DNA of 64,000 nucleotides from Paenibacillus sp. JDR-2 (lineage in GTDB: Bacteria > Bacillota > Bacilli > Paenibacillales > Paenibacillaceae), in NCBI RefSeq assembly GCF_000023585.1, contig NC_012914.1:2495001-2559000 (forward strand), in the 5' to 3' direction. Every line of letters starts with the position of its first letter. Positions within the stretch are counted from its first letter, which is position 1. Positions 18,301 through 25,953 of the stretch are shown here, in pieces. Both the position numbers and the translations under genes were made by a program. A model generated the notes under the pieces. That model saw only the letters and a program-made list of their open reading frames with translations. It ran no database searches and had not been told where the DNA came from.

Positions 18301-18417
18301 ATGGCGATCACCGTAATCGGCGGTCTGATCAGCTCGACGCTGCTGACGCTGATCTTCGTACCGATGGTATACGAATTGTTCAACCGCAAGAAAAAAGCAA
18401 AAGCGATTGCTGAGTAA
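15382..18417 (+). CDS. RND-family efflux pump subunit (SwrC/YerP-like)
   Basis: A 1011-residue inner-membrane pump of the AcrB/HAE superfamily with the twofold repeated layout: helix 1 (FALWIMTVIVLFAGLYSGL), a large outside domain, helices 2-6, then the second half. The proton-relay helix carries MTIAIGRVIDDSIVVIENVYR with the conserved adjacent Asp pair. The N-terminus strongly resembles B. subtilis SwrC (YerP), which exports surfactin and other amphiphiles. No adaptor or outer-membrane gene accompanies it, as usual in Gram-positives. TTG start 15382 follows GAAGGAG and GGAAGG sites. Cotranscription with the upstream two-component pair is likely. Confidence 0.93.
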   Translation: MKSIIKFSLNNKFALWIMTVIVLFAGLYSGLNMKMETLPDITIPIVSVSTVLPGAAPEEVMEKVTKPIEQRTRNMEGVDSVSSTSYENASSIIIQYKYGTNMEKAETEVKSLLADIKLPEGTQDPSVSRISLNAFPVISLSIADDSQSLEQLSALVEGTILPELQGVSGVADVQVSGQNVKEGQLEFDQAKLAQYGLTEDAVKGIIQASAMKAPLGIFEFGDSEKAVVVDGNVTTEEDLKNLVLMPNVKLSDVAKVTVEGKAESVSRTNGKDSIGINIVKSADANTVDVVNNVKDAIKKIQENNDGLTIVTTLDQGKPIEKSVETMITKAVIGALFAVLIIMIFLRDIRSTIIAVVSIPLSILIALLLLSQMDITLNIMTLGAMTIAIGRVIDDSIVVIENVYRRMALKGEVLKGKELILAATSEMFVPIMSSTLVTIAVFLPMAFVSGMVGEIFTPFALTVVFALLASLLVAITVVPMLAHMMFKKGIKAGKAVDHDKHGRLANWYKGALTWSLNHKWITSIIAIVLLVGSICLTPLIGMSFLPGDEQKSMIVTYNPAPGETKEQVEAMALKAEEELMKREGIDIVQYAVGGSNPFSPAASKQALFNLTYDEGMKNFADEKEKVVPLLQTLGGKGEWKEQDFGGGGSVGGSTISMVVYGPDMDSLDPVVNDLMAKLKGNKDLEKVDSSLAERYDQYRLVADQSKLSQYGLSAGQVAMALSPVRDNPVLTTIKKDNADVNVYVKVDAKTYKDKSDLENVTIKSPVTGAEVALKDVVTIEEGKSPNTITRLDDRINAEVTADVVSSNVAAVSSDLQKMIDEMKLPAGVDIKIGGVTEDMQESFMQLGLAMLAAIAVVYLVLVITFGGALTPFAILFSLPFTVIGALVGLYIAGETISVTAMIGMLMLIGIVVTNAIVLVDRVIHKQKEGLSVREALLEAAGTRLRPILMTAIATVGALLPLALGFESGGLISKGMAITVIGGLISSTLLTLIFVPMVYELFNRKKKAKAIAE

Positions 18418-18439
18418 CTTTTTAGGAATATAAAAACGG

Positions 18440-18480
18440 CTTCTTCGATCCATTATGGATCGAAGAAGCCATTTTTTTAT
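18440..18480. terminator. Strong terminator, mostly for the RND operon
   Basis: A 14-16-bp near-perfect stem (GGCTTCTTCGATCCAT and its complement) followed by T7 on the plus strand and by T5 on the minus strand, so it can also serve the convergent gene. Confidence 0.9.
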
Positions 18481-18504
18481 TGAATTGGTTTTAAGGTTAG
18501 CGGA

Positions 18505-18601
18505 GGTTATTTCGAGTCGTGTGTGACTTTTGCGCGTTTGTTTCAACCATTTTTAAGTTGATCAAGAAACAAACCGCAAGGAACGCACGACCGAAATAAC
18601 C
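18505..18601. repeat. Long imperfect inverted repeat
   Basis: Left arm 18505-18544 and right arm 18566-18601 pair through GGTTATTTCG / CGAAATAACC, GTCGTG / CGCACGAC and GTTTGTTTC / GAAACAAAC, with a 21-bp loop. There is no T-run at its end, so it is not a simple terminator. It lies between convergent genes. Confidence 0.65.
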
Positions 18602-18615
18602 GGAGTGTCGGAGCG

Positions 18616-19803
18616 TCAATACTTCACGCCTTCAGAATAGTTATTACCCGCGTTCCATAACAGATACTCGTCAACTCCTGCATCATGAAGGGCTTTGATC
18701 TGGGCTTCCACCTCGACCGGGCCATACTTGATGTAATGGCCTTTGCCCAGCCAGCTGGCGGTGAAGTCCTGAATCCAAGGACGAATGATCGGCTTCTTTT
18801 CCCCGATCGGATCGAGCTTTTTATGCGTATCCTTCATCGCCCCGGCAATGGTGGCGTACGGACTCTTGTCCGGGTCCTGCTGATCGAACCAGCCTGCGCC
18901 GTAATGGCTTGGATAGATCATGGGCGAGATAACGTGGACGTCGCTTGATATCTTTACAAAATCTTGGCCGATGCCTTCAGCTGCAGGCACGGAGGCGGCA
19001 TAGCCGAATATATCGACGGAGACTCGAACGCCAAGCGGTTCGAGCTGCTCGCGGGCATATTTCACGAAGCCGGCTACGGCGTCAACCCGACTCTGATCGG
19101 TTTTGGTGAAAGTAAGCGAATCCGCCTTTTTCTCGAAGCCTTCCGGGAAACGCACGTAGTCGAATTGGATTTCTTTGAAGCCTAACTTGACGGCTTCTTT
19201 GGCAACCGCGACGTTATAGTCCCATACTTCGGTCATATACGGATTAACGAAGCTGTCTCCTTTACCGTTAGCCCATAAGGAACCGTCCGCATGGCGGTAG
19301 GAGAACTCGGGATGCTTTTTCGCCAGAACCGTATCTTTAAATACGACAATCCGGGCAATCGGATAGACCTTATGGGCCTCCAGCTTGGACATCAGGGTCT
19401 GAATATTTGAGATGTATTTCTGCGTGGTGCCAAGCTTCAGCAGCCCGGGCGTTTGTGTCGGATAGGTTATGTATCCGTTATCATCCTTAATGTCGATGAC
19501 CATGCTGTTAAGCTCCGTGTCGTCCATAAGCTTGAGAAGCGAGTTCAGACGCGATCCACCGGCGCTGTGAGCCGTTACATATACGCCTTTGACAGTTGGG
19601 GCATCCGGCTGAGGATCGGCCTTTATGCCGTCTTTAATCGCTTCTGGCGTTGCGCCGGTCATTGCTGGTGCGGCCTGGATAATCGTTTTTCCTGCGGCTG
19701 CGTTAAAAAGAGAGGCAGCGAGCTGTTTCGAGGCGGCATTTTCTTCTCCGGTTCCCGTAACAAGATGGTACAAAAGCATCAGCGTAGAAAAGATAATGTC
19801 CAT
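18616..19803 (-). CDS. Putative glycoside hydrolase (DUF4015 family)
   Basis: A 395-residue protein that begins with a hydrophobic, signal- or anchor-like stretch (MDIIFSTLMLLYHLVTG) and a low-complexity linker to about residue 70. The rest reads like a TIM-barrel: VKGVYVTAHSAGG, MVIDIKDDNGYITYP, YPIARIVVFKD, IQFDYVRFPEG and VHVISPMIYPSHYG match the DUF4015 putative glycosidase family. Substrate is unknown; cell-wall or extracellular polysaccharide would fit the location. A strong terminator region follows on the minus strand. Confidence 0.8.
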   Translation of the reverse strand: MDIIFSTLMLLYHLVTGTGEENAASKQLAASLFNAAAGKTIIQAAPAMTGATPEAIKDGIKADPQPDAPTVKGVYVTAHSAGGSRLNSLLKLMDDTELNSMVIDIKDDNGYITYPTQTPGLLKLGTTQKYISNIQTLMSKLEAHKVYPIARIVVFKDTVLAKKHPEFSYRHADGSLWANGKGDSFVNPYMTEVWDYNVAVAKEAVKLGFKEIQFDYVRFPEGFEKKADSLTFTKTDQSRVDAVAGFVKYAREQLEPLGVRVSVDIFGYAASVPAAEGIGQDFVKISSDVHVISPMIYPSHYGAGWFDQQDPDKSPYATIAGAMKDTHKKLDPIGEKKPIIRPWIQDFTASWLGKGHYIKYGPVEVEAQIKALHDAGVDEYLLWNAGNNYSEGVKY

Positions 19804-19925
19804 AATTATGCCCTCTCCCCGTTAGCGTTTTCATCCAAATTATAAAGCAGAAGAAGGAATCGTGGCATTATTTTTTTCGGTCTGGCCTCTTTCTAAGCAG
19901 GCAATTGTTTCAAGTCCCGCTGCGA

Positions 19926-19960
19926 ACAAAAAAGCCTGCCGGCACGAGGCCGACAGGCTA
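19926..19960 (-). terminator. Intrinsic terminator of the 64-aa gene
   Basis: AGCCTGTCGGC / GCCGGCAGGCT stem followed by T6 when read on the minus strand. Confidence 0.85.
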
Positions 19961-19988
19961 AACTTTCTAGATTTTATACCCCATTTTG

Positions 19989-20183
19989 TCATTGCAGTAA
20001 AGCTTGTATTTGATGCTCGCAAATGCTGTGCTGTACTATTTCCCTTGCATCTTCCGGTTCCAGAACGGCTAATCCATCCCGCAGCACGATGTTAATCGCA
20101 AGCTCGCGCTTCGTGAGGAAAGAACTTAGCTCGGGCGCCAGCTTTTCCACAATCTGTGACAATGTGACTGTTTCCATATCCAC
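19989..20183 (-). CDS. Small hypothetical protein (64 aa)
   Basis: An acidic, probably helical protein (TLSQIVEKLAPELSSFLTKRELAINIVLRDG). It begins with GTG at 20183 behind GGGTGA; the ATG two codons later follows AGGTGG too closely. It has its own downstream terminator. The frame, the ribosome-binding site and the terminator support a real gene. I do not recognise a family. Confidence 0.6.
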   Translation of the reverse strand: MDMETVTLSQIVEKLAPELSSFLTKRELAINIVLRDGLAVLEPEDAREIVQHSICEHQIQALLQ

Positions 20184-20326
20184 CTGAGCATCACCCTTTC
20201 ATCATAGGTTCAGGGCAAATCATATGGCAAGAAAACAAAATTAACGGGATAACCACATTATAACAGGATGAATTTCAAAAACATAGGGATATGTATATGA
20301 TTCCATGTTTGTCTAGTATACCTGGG

Positions 20327-21166
20327 CTAATCTTTCGACCGCCTGAAGTCGCCTATAACTCCAACGGTCTCCACGATATTAACGAAGGCGCGGTTATCGA
20401 TGGAGGCAATCGTTTTTCGCAGCTCGGCAAGTTCGTACCGCGTTCGGACGGTCATCAGCATATCTTGTTCGGCGGATGTATAGGCGCCTCTGGTCTTGAT
20501 AATCGTTATGCCGCGAGGGTGGTTTAGCAGCTTCGTCAACATTTCCTCGGTTTTGGTCGTAATAATAAAGGCTGTTACTTTAATGTGCCGGACATGGATG
20601 ATGTCGACCACTTTCCCCGCAATATAAATGGACAGCAGGGAATAAAGCGCGAGATTCCAATCCTGCGTGTAGAGGACGAGGGCCGCAATGACAAGACCGT
20701 TCAGGGTGAAAATAATGGAACCGACCGGCAAATCCCTTTTGCGTGTTATAATGGATGCGATGATGTCAAAACCGCCGGAAGATCCGCCGTATCGCAAAGT
20801 CATGCCTGTTCCGACGCCAAGGATAATACCGCCAAATACGGAAGCCAAGACTAAATCTTTGGCTATAGCCGTAACCGGAATGAGCTGGAGAAATAAAGTG
20901 GAGGCCAGGACGGTGTACATGCTCCATACAATAAACCGCCGTCCCACGATAAACCAGCCCCAGACGAGTACGGGAACATTAAGCACCAAATACAGCCAGC
21001 CTATATTTCCACCCGTAATGTAGCCGATCATCATTGCAACGCCGGACAAGCCGCCGCTCAGCAATTGATGGGGAATCAGGAACAAATTGAACGCGCCGGC
21101 AATTAGCAAAGCACCTATGGTCATAACTACTGCGGTGACCGCAGGTTTAAAAATCCATTTGTTCAT
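20327..21166 (-). CDS. YitT family membrane protein (DUF161 plus DUF2179)
   Basis: A protein of 279 residues with five or six helices in the first 165 residues (AVVMTIGALLIAGAFNLFL, SGGLSGVAMMIGY, GGIILGVGTGMTLRYGGSSGG) and a soluble C-terminal domain (ITIIKTRGAYTSAEQDMLMTVRTRYEL) of the DUF2179 type. This architecture defines the YitT family, whose function is unresolved. The frame is open further upstream to 21373, but those residues show no family content, while ATG 21166 follows GGAG and starts directly before helix 1. Confidence 0.88.
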   Translation of the reverse strand: MNKWIFKPAVTAVVMTIGALLIAGAFNLFLIPHQLLSGGLSGVAMMIGYITGGNIGWLYLVLNVPVLVWGWFIVGRRFIVWSMYTVLASTLFLQLIPVTAIAKDLVLASVFGGIILGVGTGMTLRYGGSSGGFDIIASIITRKRDLPVGSIIFTLNGLVIAALVLYTQDWNLALYSLLSIYIAGKVVDIIHVRHIKVTAFIITTKTEEMLTKLLNHPRGITIIKTRGAYTSAEQDMLMTVRTRYELAELRKTIASIDNRAFVNIVETVGVIGDFRRSKD

Positions 21167-21268
21167 TTTTGGTAATCTCCATAATTGAATTCGCTGAAAA
21201 TCAGCGGTTGTTAATCTATGGTAGTATGGCTTTTTGCCCATTGCTGGTATTCGTAAGATGTTATGTGC

Positions 21269-21274
21269 TATAAT
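21269..21274 (+). promoter_or_regulatory. Extended -10 promoter of cshA
   Basis: TGCTATAAT at 21266-21274 is an extended -10 (TGn before a perfect TATAAT) without a good -35; transcription would begin about 45 nt before the cshA start. Confidence 0.45.
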
Positions 21275-21324
21275 GATTTGGATATTTTTTAGTAGGCTGC
21301 AGATAAAAGGAGTATGAGAAAAGT

Positions 21325-22932
21325 TTGAAAACATTTGCTGAATTTGGCCTGGAACCGAAAGTGTTGCAGGCAATTACGGAGCTTGGATTTGAGGAGTCCA
21401 CCCCAATCCAAGACAAGTCGATCCCTATTGCTATGGCAGGGAGCGATATGATTGGTCAAGCACAGACGGGTACAGGCAAAACGGCTGCATTCGGAATCCC
21501 GCTTATTAACAAGATTTCGATTAACGAAGAACGTATCGTTGCATTGATTATGACGCCAACCCGTGAGCTTGCTATCCAAGTAGCAGACGAGATCGGGAAG
21601 CTGACTAAATACAAAGGTCTTCGTTCACTGCCGATCTATGGCGGACAAGAAATCGGTCGCCAGATCCGCGCGCTGAAGAAGAAGCCGCAAATTATTATCG
21701 GTACACCGGGCCGTTTGCTCGACCATATTAACCGCAAGACCATTAAGCTTGAAGATGTACAAACCGTTGTTCTTGACGAAGCGGACGAAATGCTGGACAT
21801 GGGCTTCATGGAGGATATCCAATCCATCCTGAAGCAAGTGCCGGAAGAGCGCCAAACTTTGCTGTTCTCGGCAACAATGCCTCCGAACATTCAGAAGCTG
21901 GCACAGCAATTCCTGAAAAATCCGGAGCATGTGGCGGTTATTTCGAAGCAAGTTACGGCGCCAACGATTCAACAAAATTATTTCGAAGTGCATGAGCGTC
22001 AGAAATTCGAAGCGCTTTGCCGCCTGCTTGACATGGAATCGCCTGAATTGGCAATCATCTTTGGTCGTACGAAGCGTCGCGTTGACGAGCTGAGCGAAGG
22101 TCTGCAAAAACGCGGATATACGGCTGACGGCCTTCACGGAGACTTGTCGCAGAACCAGCGCGATAACGTTATGCGTAAATTCCGCGACGGCAGCATCGAT
22201 GTTCTCGTGGCAACCGACGTTGCGGCGCGTGGTCTCGACGTATCGGGCGTAACGCACGTTATCAACTTCGACCTTCCGCAAGACCCTGAGAGCTACGTTC
22301 ACCGTATCGGCCGTACAGGTCGTGCCGGTAAAGAAGGCTCCGCATACTCGTTCGTAACTCCTCGCGAAGTGGATCATCTTCACTTTATCGAGAAGGTTAC
22401 GCGCCAACGCATCAGCAAGAAGCCTCTGCCTAGCCTGGCGGAAGCGATCGAAGGCAAGCAACGCCTTACGGCTGAGCGCGTGCTTGAAATTGTTCAGACT
22501 GAAGACTTCACCGAGTACAAGGGCATCGCAATCCAATTGCTCGAGCAATATGATTCCGTGCATTTGATGGCAGCGGCTCTGAAGCTGCTTACTGGCGAGA
22601 AGAAAGACGTGAGTGTTGAACTGACGCCTGAAGAACCGCTTCGCGCTAAAAAACGCAAGCCGGATATCCGCTCGAATGGACGCCGTTTCTCTGGCGGTTC
22701 GTTTGGCGGCGGCAACCGTGGCGGTGGCGGTCAAGGCAGCGGTGGCGGCGGATACCGCGGCCGTGATGACAGACGCGGCAATGGCGGCGGCGGATCCCGC
22801 GGCAGCTATGAAAACCGCAACCGCGACAACAGTAACAATAACAATGGCGGTGGACGCGGACGCAGCGGTGAAAGCCGCAGCAGCGAACCGCGCCGTCCGA
22901 AATATTCGTCTGAAGACTTCGTAAACAACTAA
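21325..22932 (+). CDS. cshA: DEAD-box RNA helicase CshA
   Basis: An ATP-dependent RNA helicase acting in RNA decay, ribosome assembly and cold adaptation. All core motifs are visible: Q-motif TPIQDKSIP, motif I AQTGTGKT, Ia [40 protein letters not shown] and [12 protein letters not shown]. After residue about 440 the chain becomes a disordered Gly/Arg/Asn-rich tail that should bind RNA. It begins with TTG 21325 behind AAAGGAG, at a long spacing of about 12. A second RGG-tailed helicase lies at 54089-55825. Confidence 0.94.
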   Translation: MKTFAEFGLEPKVLQAITELGFEESTPIQDKSIPIAMAGSDMIGQAQTGTGKTAAFGIPLINKISINEERIVALIMTPTRELAIQVADEIGKLTKYKGLRSLPIYGGQEIGRQIRALKKKPQIIIGTPGRLLDHINRKTIKLEDVQTVVLDEADEMLDMGFMEDIQSILKQVPEERQTLLFSATMPPNIQKLAQQFLKNPEHVAVISKQVTAPTIQQNYFEVHERQKFEALCRLLDMESPELAIIFGRTKRRVDELSEGLQKRGYTADGLHGDLSQNQRDNVMRKFRDGSIDVLVATDVAARGLDVSGVTHVINFDLPQDPESYVHRIGRTGRAGKEGSAYSFVTPREVDHLHFIEKVTRQRISKKPLPSLAEAIEGKQRLTAERVLEIVQTEDFTEYKGIAIQLLEQYDSVHLMAAALKLLTGEKKDVSVELTPEEPLRAKKRKPDIRSNGRRFSGGSFGGGNRGGGGQGSGGGGYRGRDDRRGNGGGGSRGSYENRNRDNSNNNNGGGRGRSGESRSSEPRRPKYSSEDFVNN

Positions 22933-22945
22933 GGTATGTAGATCA

Positions 22946-22992
22946 GGGGAAGTCCGTGATGCCTAACGGGCATCCGGGCTTTCCCTTTTTTT
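22946..22992 (+). terminator. Intrinsic terminator of cshA
   Basis: GGGGAAGTCCG / CGGGCTTTCCC stem with an inner GATGCC / GGCATC pairing, followed by T7. Confidence 0.85.
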
Positions 22993-23028
22993 CATAATTA
23001 TCATTCTATTAGGGTAGGGGCGAATCAA

Positions 23029-23814
23029 ATGGAACCAAAAGGCCTTGTTGGCGGTTTGTATCGGATTTCCGAATGGATAATGCGTCTGGCGGTCATTAAC
23101 ATCTTATGGCTGGTATGTTCGATTCCGTTTGTATTTATCGCTTGGAGCGGACTTCTTGCAGCCCCGGCGAATACATCTGATTCTGCGATTACAAGTCAGG
23201 TGTATGCTACATTAATTATGATGGCGGTTATTGCGCCGTTCACCTTGTTCCCGGCTACGGCAGCCATGTTTACGATTGCACGCAAGTGGGTAATGGGTGA
23301 AGTCGATGTACCAATGTTTAAAACGTTCTTCCGTGGCTACAAAGAGAACTACTTGCAAAGTATGATTGGCGGCATTTTCTATTCGCTTATACTTGGCATC
23401 ATGATTATTGATTTTGTTGTTTACCAGGATAAATTCAATTTGTTCTCCTATTTGTACCTGGCGATCTGCCTGCTTCTCGTTGTTTCCTTATTTAACTTCT
23501 TCTCGATGCTTGTGCACTATCATATGAAAACGTTTCAATTGCTGAAAAACGCGATTCTGATCACGATCGGACGTCCGATCCGTTCGTTCTCGACGGCGAT
23601 TATGGCCGCAGCGGTAATGTACTTCAGCACGCAATATACGTTCCTCATTCCTTTCTTCATGGGTAGTGTGATTGCTTATCTTTCATTCTGGAATTTCCAC
23701 TTGATCTACCGCAAGCTTCAGGATCAAATGGAGAACGAAAAAAAGAAGGCAGCGGAAGAGCAGGAAAACGAGCTTGCGCAGCTTACGGATTCGGAGAGAG
23801 ACCGGAACCAGTAA
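23029..23814 (+). CDS. DUF624 family membrane protein (YesL-like)
   Basis: A 261-residue membrane protein with about five or six helices and the DUF624 pattern: a start LYRISEWIMRLAVINILWL, IPF then FTLFPATAAMFTIARKW and a central FFRGYKENYLQS. Members often neighbour sugar ABC transporters in Bacillus and Paenibacillus, but none is adjacent here. The last 35 residues are a highly charged cytoplasmic tail (QMENEKKKAAEEQENELAQ). Function unknown. Confidence 0.85.
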   Translation: MEPKGLVGGLYRISEWIMRLAVINILWLVCSIPFVFIAWSGLLAAPANTSDSAITSQVYATLIMMAVIAPFTLFPATAAMFTIARKWVMGEVDVPMFKTFFRGYKENYLQSMIGGIFYSLILGIMIIDFVVYQDKFNLFSYLYLAICLLLVVSLFNFFSMLVHYHMKTFQLLKNAILITIGRPIRSFSTAIMAAAVMYFSTQYTFLIPFFMGSVIAYLSFWNFHLIYRKLQDQMENEKKKAAEEQENELAQLTDSERDRNQ

Positions 23815-23831
23815 TTGCAAGCAATGCGAAG

Positions 23832-23860
23832 TTTACTTTTGCCGGATTTAAGTCTATAAT
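23832..23860 (+). promoter_or_regulatory. Sigma-A promoter of 6S RNA
   Basis: TTTACT (23832-23837), a 17-bp spacer and a perfect TATAAT (23855-23860). The predicted start near 23867 coincides with the 5' side of the closing stem of the RNA. Confidence 0.75.
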
Positions 23861-23865
23861 AGCAA

Positions 23866-24048
23866 TACATCCTGCGATGTTCGTTTCGGCTTTTCGTTGT
23901 TTTGAACCAATGGCTGTTTCTAGGGAGACCAATATTGGAACGCGGCTGACAGGCCCTCTAAAGGGGATCTCAAAAACGTTTCTGCGGACACCCACCTGCG
24001 AGAGCGGGTTCAGAAGCATGTAAGTCGGACGGCATTCGCGGGTTTTTT
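23866..24048 (+). ncRNA. ssrS: 6S RNA (Firmicute type)
   Basis: A stretch of about 183 nt without a convincing reading frame, with its own promoter. The ends pair as a closing stem (CCTGCGATG near 23870 with CATTCGCGGG near 24033-24042), directly followed by T6. Between them lie the segments GACACCCACCTGCG and AGCGGGTTCAGAAGCAT, which match what I remember of the 3' half of Firmicute 6S RNAs. A large internal bulge between long stems is compatible with the promoter-mimic structure. 6S RNA binds the housekeeping RNA polymerase holoenzyme and represses it in stationary phase. Confirmation by covariance model would settle it. Confidence 0.8.
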
Positions 24049-24067
24049 CTTGCCATTATAGTGACCG

Positions 24068-24113
24068 GCAGTTCCTTGGTTATCCTCTTGGGATGATCAA
24101 GGAACTGCTTTTG
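24068..24113 (+). terminator. Second hairpin with T-run behind 6S RNA
   Basis: A perfect 11-bp stem GCAGTTCCTTG / CAAGGAACTGC with a 19-nt loop and T4. It may act as a back-up terminator for 6S RNA. Confidence 0.6.
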
Positions 24114-24204
24114 TATGTTGAACATGTTTTATGGACTTTTTTCATGCATATAAACATGCTACAATTATATGGATGTACATAGATGCTAGAGGGGGAGATC
24201 ATCG

Positions 24205-24588
24205 TTGTTGAAGCGCACTCTAATCGGACTGCTTCGCAGTCACGAAGCGACGGGCGATAAAGCTAAAGACCCACTGCTCAAATCACATATCTACAAGCTT
24301 TCGAAGGAAAAGGCGTGGGAGGAAGTTGTGTCCACCCTGAAGAAGATGCAGGGTTACAAGCTGCTCCACGAAGTGAAGTCAGTTGGGGAGATTGTCATGG
24401 AGAAACGTACGATGACGGGACGTACAATGGATATAACGGTTACCGTTATCAGCGTGAATCCCGTTACCTCGGCAGTTGATATTTATTCCGCTTCCAAAGG
24501 CTCGCTTGGCGATCTTGGCTCCAATTACCGGGTTATTCTTGATATTTACCGGACGCTGGACAAGAAGCTCGCTGCATTTAAGGCATAA
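24205..24588 (+). CDS. Conserved hypothetical protein (127 aa)
   Basis: A soluble protein of 127 residues with a basic N-terminus (MLKRTLIGLLRSHEATGDKAKD) and a pattern of alternating strands near the end (TMDITVTVISVNPVTSAVDIYSASKGSLGDLGSNYRVILDIYR; key part SASKGSLGDLGSNYR). It looks conserved, perhaps DUF1499-like, but I cannot name a function. Two adjacent TTG codons (24205, 24208) are possible starts behind AGAGGGGGAGA. Transcribed alone, with a bidirectional terminator after it. Confidence 0.75.
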   Translation: MLKRTLIGLLRSHEATGDKAKDPLLKSHIYKLSKEKAWEEVVSTLKKMQGYKLLHEVKSVGEIVMEKRTMTGRTMDITVTVISVNPVTSAVDIYSASKGSLGDLGSNYRVILDIYRTLDKKLAAFKA

Positions 24589-24609
24589 GAAAGAACCACA
24601 TAATAAATA

Positions 24610-24643
24610 AAAAAGCGAGGAAGGTAAGCCTTCACTCGCTTTA
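24610..24643. terminator. Bidirectional intrinsic terminator
   Basis: AAAGCGAG(G)AAGG / CCTTCACTCGCTTT stem between convergent genes, with A and T runs at its two ends. Confidence 0.8.
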
Positions 24644-24655
24644 TTTACGCGTAAA

Positions 24656-25174
24656 TTATACGAGCGCTTTAACCGCGTTGATCGCTTGCTCGTAGTTAGG
24701 ATGTTCTGTCATTTCGGACAGATATTCGACGTATTGTACTTTATCGTTTGCGTCGATAACGAAGATGGAGCGCATATCAAGTCCGAATTCTTTTATGTAT
24801 ACGCCGTAAGCTTGACCGAAGTCATGCGATTTGAAGTCCGACAGCATCACGACTTTGTCTACGCCTGCCGCGCCGCACCAGCGGGATTGCGCGAAAGGAG
24901 TATCAACGCTTACTGTCAGTACGATTACGTTGTCGCCGAGCGAAGCTGCTTCTTCGTTGAAACGGCGGGTTTGCGCATCGCACACGCCTGTATCGATCGA
25001 AGGTACAACGCTGATCAATTTTACTTTACCTGCGAAATCTTTTAAGGATACGGAGTCAACAAGCGATTTGTTGATTGTGAAATCCGGAGCTTGATCTCCA
25101 ACTTTTACTTCCGGTCCGATTAATGTAATAGGATTGCCTTTAAATGCGGCAACGTTAGCACGTTCTTGTGACAT
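24656..25174 (-). CDS. tpx: Thiol peroxidase (Tpx)
   Basis: An atypical 2-Cys peroxiredoxin of 172 residues reducing hydrogen and lipid peroxides with thioredoxin as electron donor. The peroxidatic Cys65 lies in VVPSIDTGVCDAQTRRFN, and the resolving Cys100 in FAQSRWCGAAG, 35 residues apart as typical for Tpx. The Thr at position 62 and the Arg of the active site are present. A promoter is visible upstream (25221-25250), and the gene is monocistronic. Confidence 0.96.
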   Translation of the reverse strand: MSQERANVAAFKGNPITLIGPEVKVGDQAPDFTINKSLVDSVSLKDFAGKVKLISVVPSIDTGVCDAQTRRFNEEAASLGDNVIVLTVSVDTPFAQSRWCGAAGVDKVVMLSDFKSHDFGQAYGVYIKEFGLDMRSIFVIDANDKVQYVEYLSEMTEHPNYEQAINAVKALV

Positions 25175-25220
25175 AATGGATATGTCCTCCTTCTCACGTT
25201 TAGGGTTTGTAACAGGTTAT

Positions 25221-25250
25221 ATTATAAGCTTTATGAATCGGCGTTGTCCA
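25221..25250 (-). promoter_or_regulatory. Promoter of tpx
   Basis: Minus strand TGGACA (25250-25245), 18-bp spacer, perfect TATAAT (25226-25221). Confidence 0.6.
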
Positions 25251-25273
25251 ATGGTTGGAAGGAGTGATACGTA

Positions 25274-25921
25274 ATGATTTTTTTAAGATACGAAAGCTTT
25301 CGAGGTTATTTGCGCGCCTTTCCGGTAACTTCCGTGATCATAGCGCTTAATCTCATTTATTTTATTGTAATCGCCGTGACAGGGGATATTAATGACAATT
25401 ATCATTTAGTGCAGTCAGGCGGGTTTGTCAGTTATATGCCGGACAATCCGTATGGTCTCAAGGAGCCATGGCGGATTATTACCTCGATGTTTATGCATTC
25501 AAGCTTTCAGCATATTTTCTTTAATATGTTTTCGATCCTTGTATTTGCTCCGCCGCTGGAGCGGTTATTGAAGCCAGTCAAATATGCCGTGTTTTATCTG
25601 CTCTGCGGAATTATCGCGAATTTGTTAACCGGCGTGGTACATGGTCTGTTTGGGGATGACCGGACTATTTATTTGTCCACCGGGGCTTCAGGAGCGATAT
25701 ACGGGGTTTTTGGAGCATTTCTCTATATTGCCATCTTCCGCAAGGCATGGCTGGACCAGGGCTCAAGAAAAACGGTTTACACGATTCTTGGCTTTGGTCT
25801 AGTCTTCTCGGTTATTGTGCCTAGCGTGAGCCTGCTTGGGCATGTTGGGGGCGGAGTTGCAGGATTTTTGCTTTACGGCTTATTGGACCGCGCAATGACG
25901 AAGAGACGGCGCGTGTATTAG
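25274..25921 (+). CDS. Rhomboid-family intramembrane serine protease
   Basis: A 215-residue protein with six helices. The catalytic serine is in TGASGAIYGVFGAF and the catalytic histidine in LLGHVGGGVAGFLLYG; the loop region MFMHSSFQHIFFNMFS carries the conserved His and Asn that build the oxyanion hole. It cleaves membrane-spanning substrates within the bilayer, but its target is unknown. Ribosome-binding site GGAAGGAG precedes ATG 25274. The LysR-type gene follows after 32 bp and may be cotranscribed. Confidence 0.93.
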   Translation: MIFLRYESFRGYLRAFPVTSVIIALNLIYFIVIAVTGDINDNYHLVQSGGFVSYMPDNPYGLKEPWRIITSMFMHSSFQHIFFNMFSILVFAPPLERLLKPVKYAVFYLLCGIIANLLTGVVHGLFGDDRTIYLSTGASGAIYGVFGAFLYIAIFRKAWLDQGSRKTVYTILGFGLVFSVIVPSVSLLGHVGGGVAGFLLYGLLDRAMTKRRRVY

Positions 25922-25953
25922 AATCAGGATGTACGGGAGAGATTGGAGACATT

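Noticed and set aside
21167..21373. N-terminal extension of the YitT protein
   Set aside because: No family content, while ATG 21166 is right before the first membrane helix.
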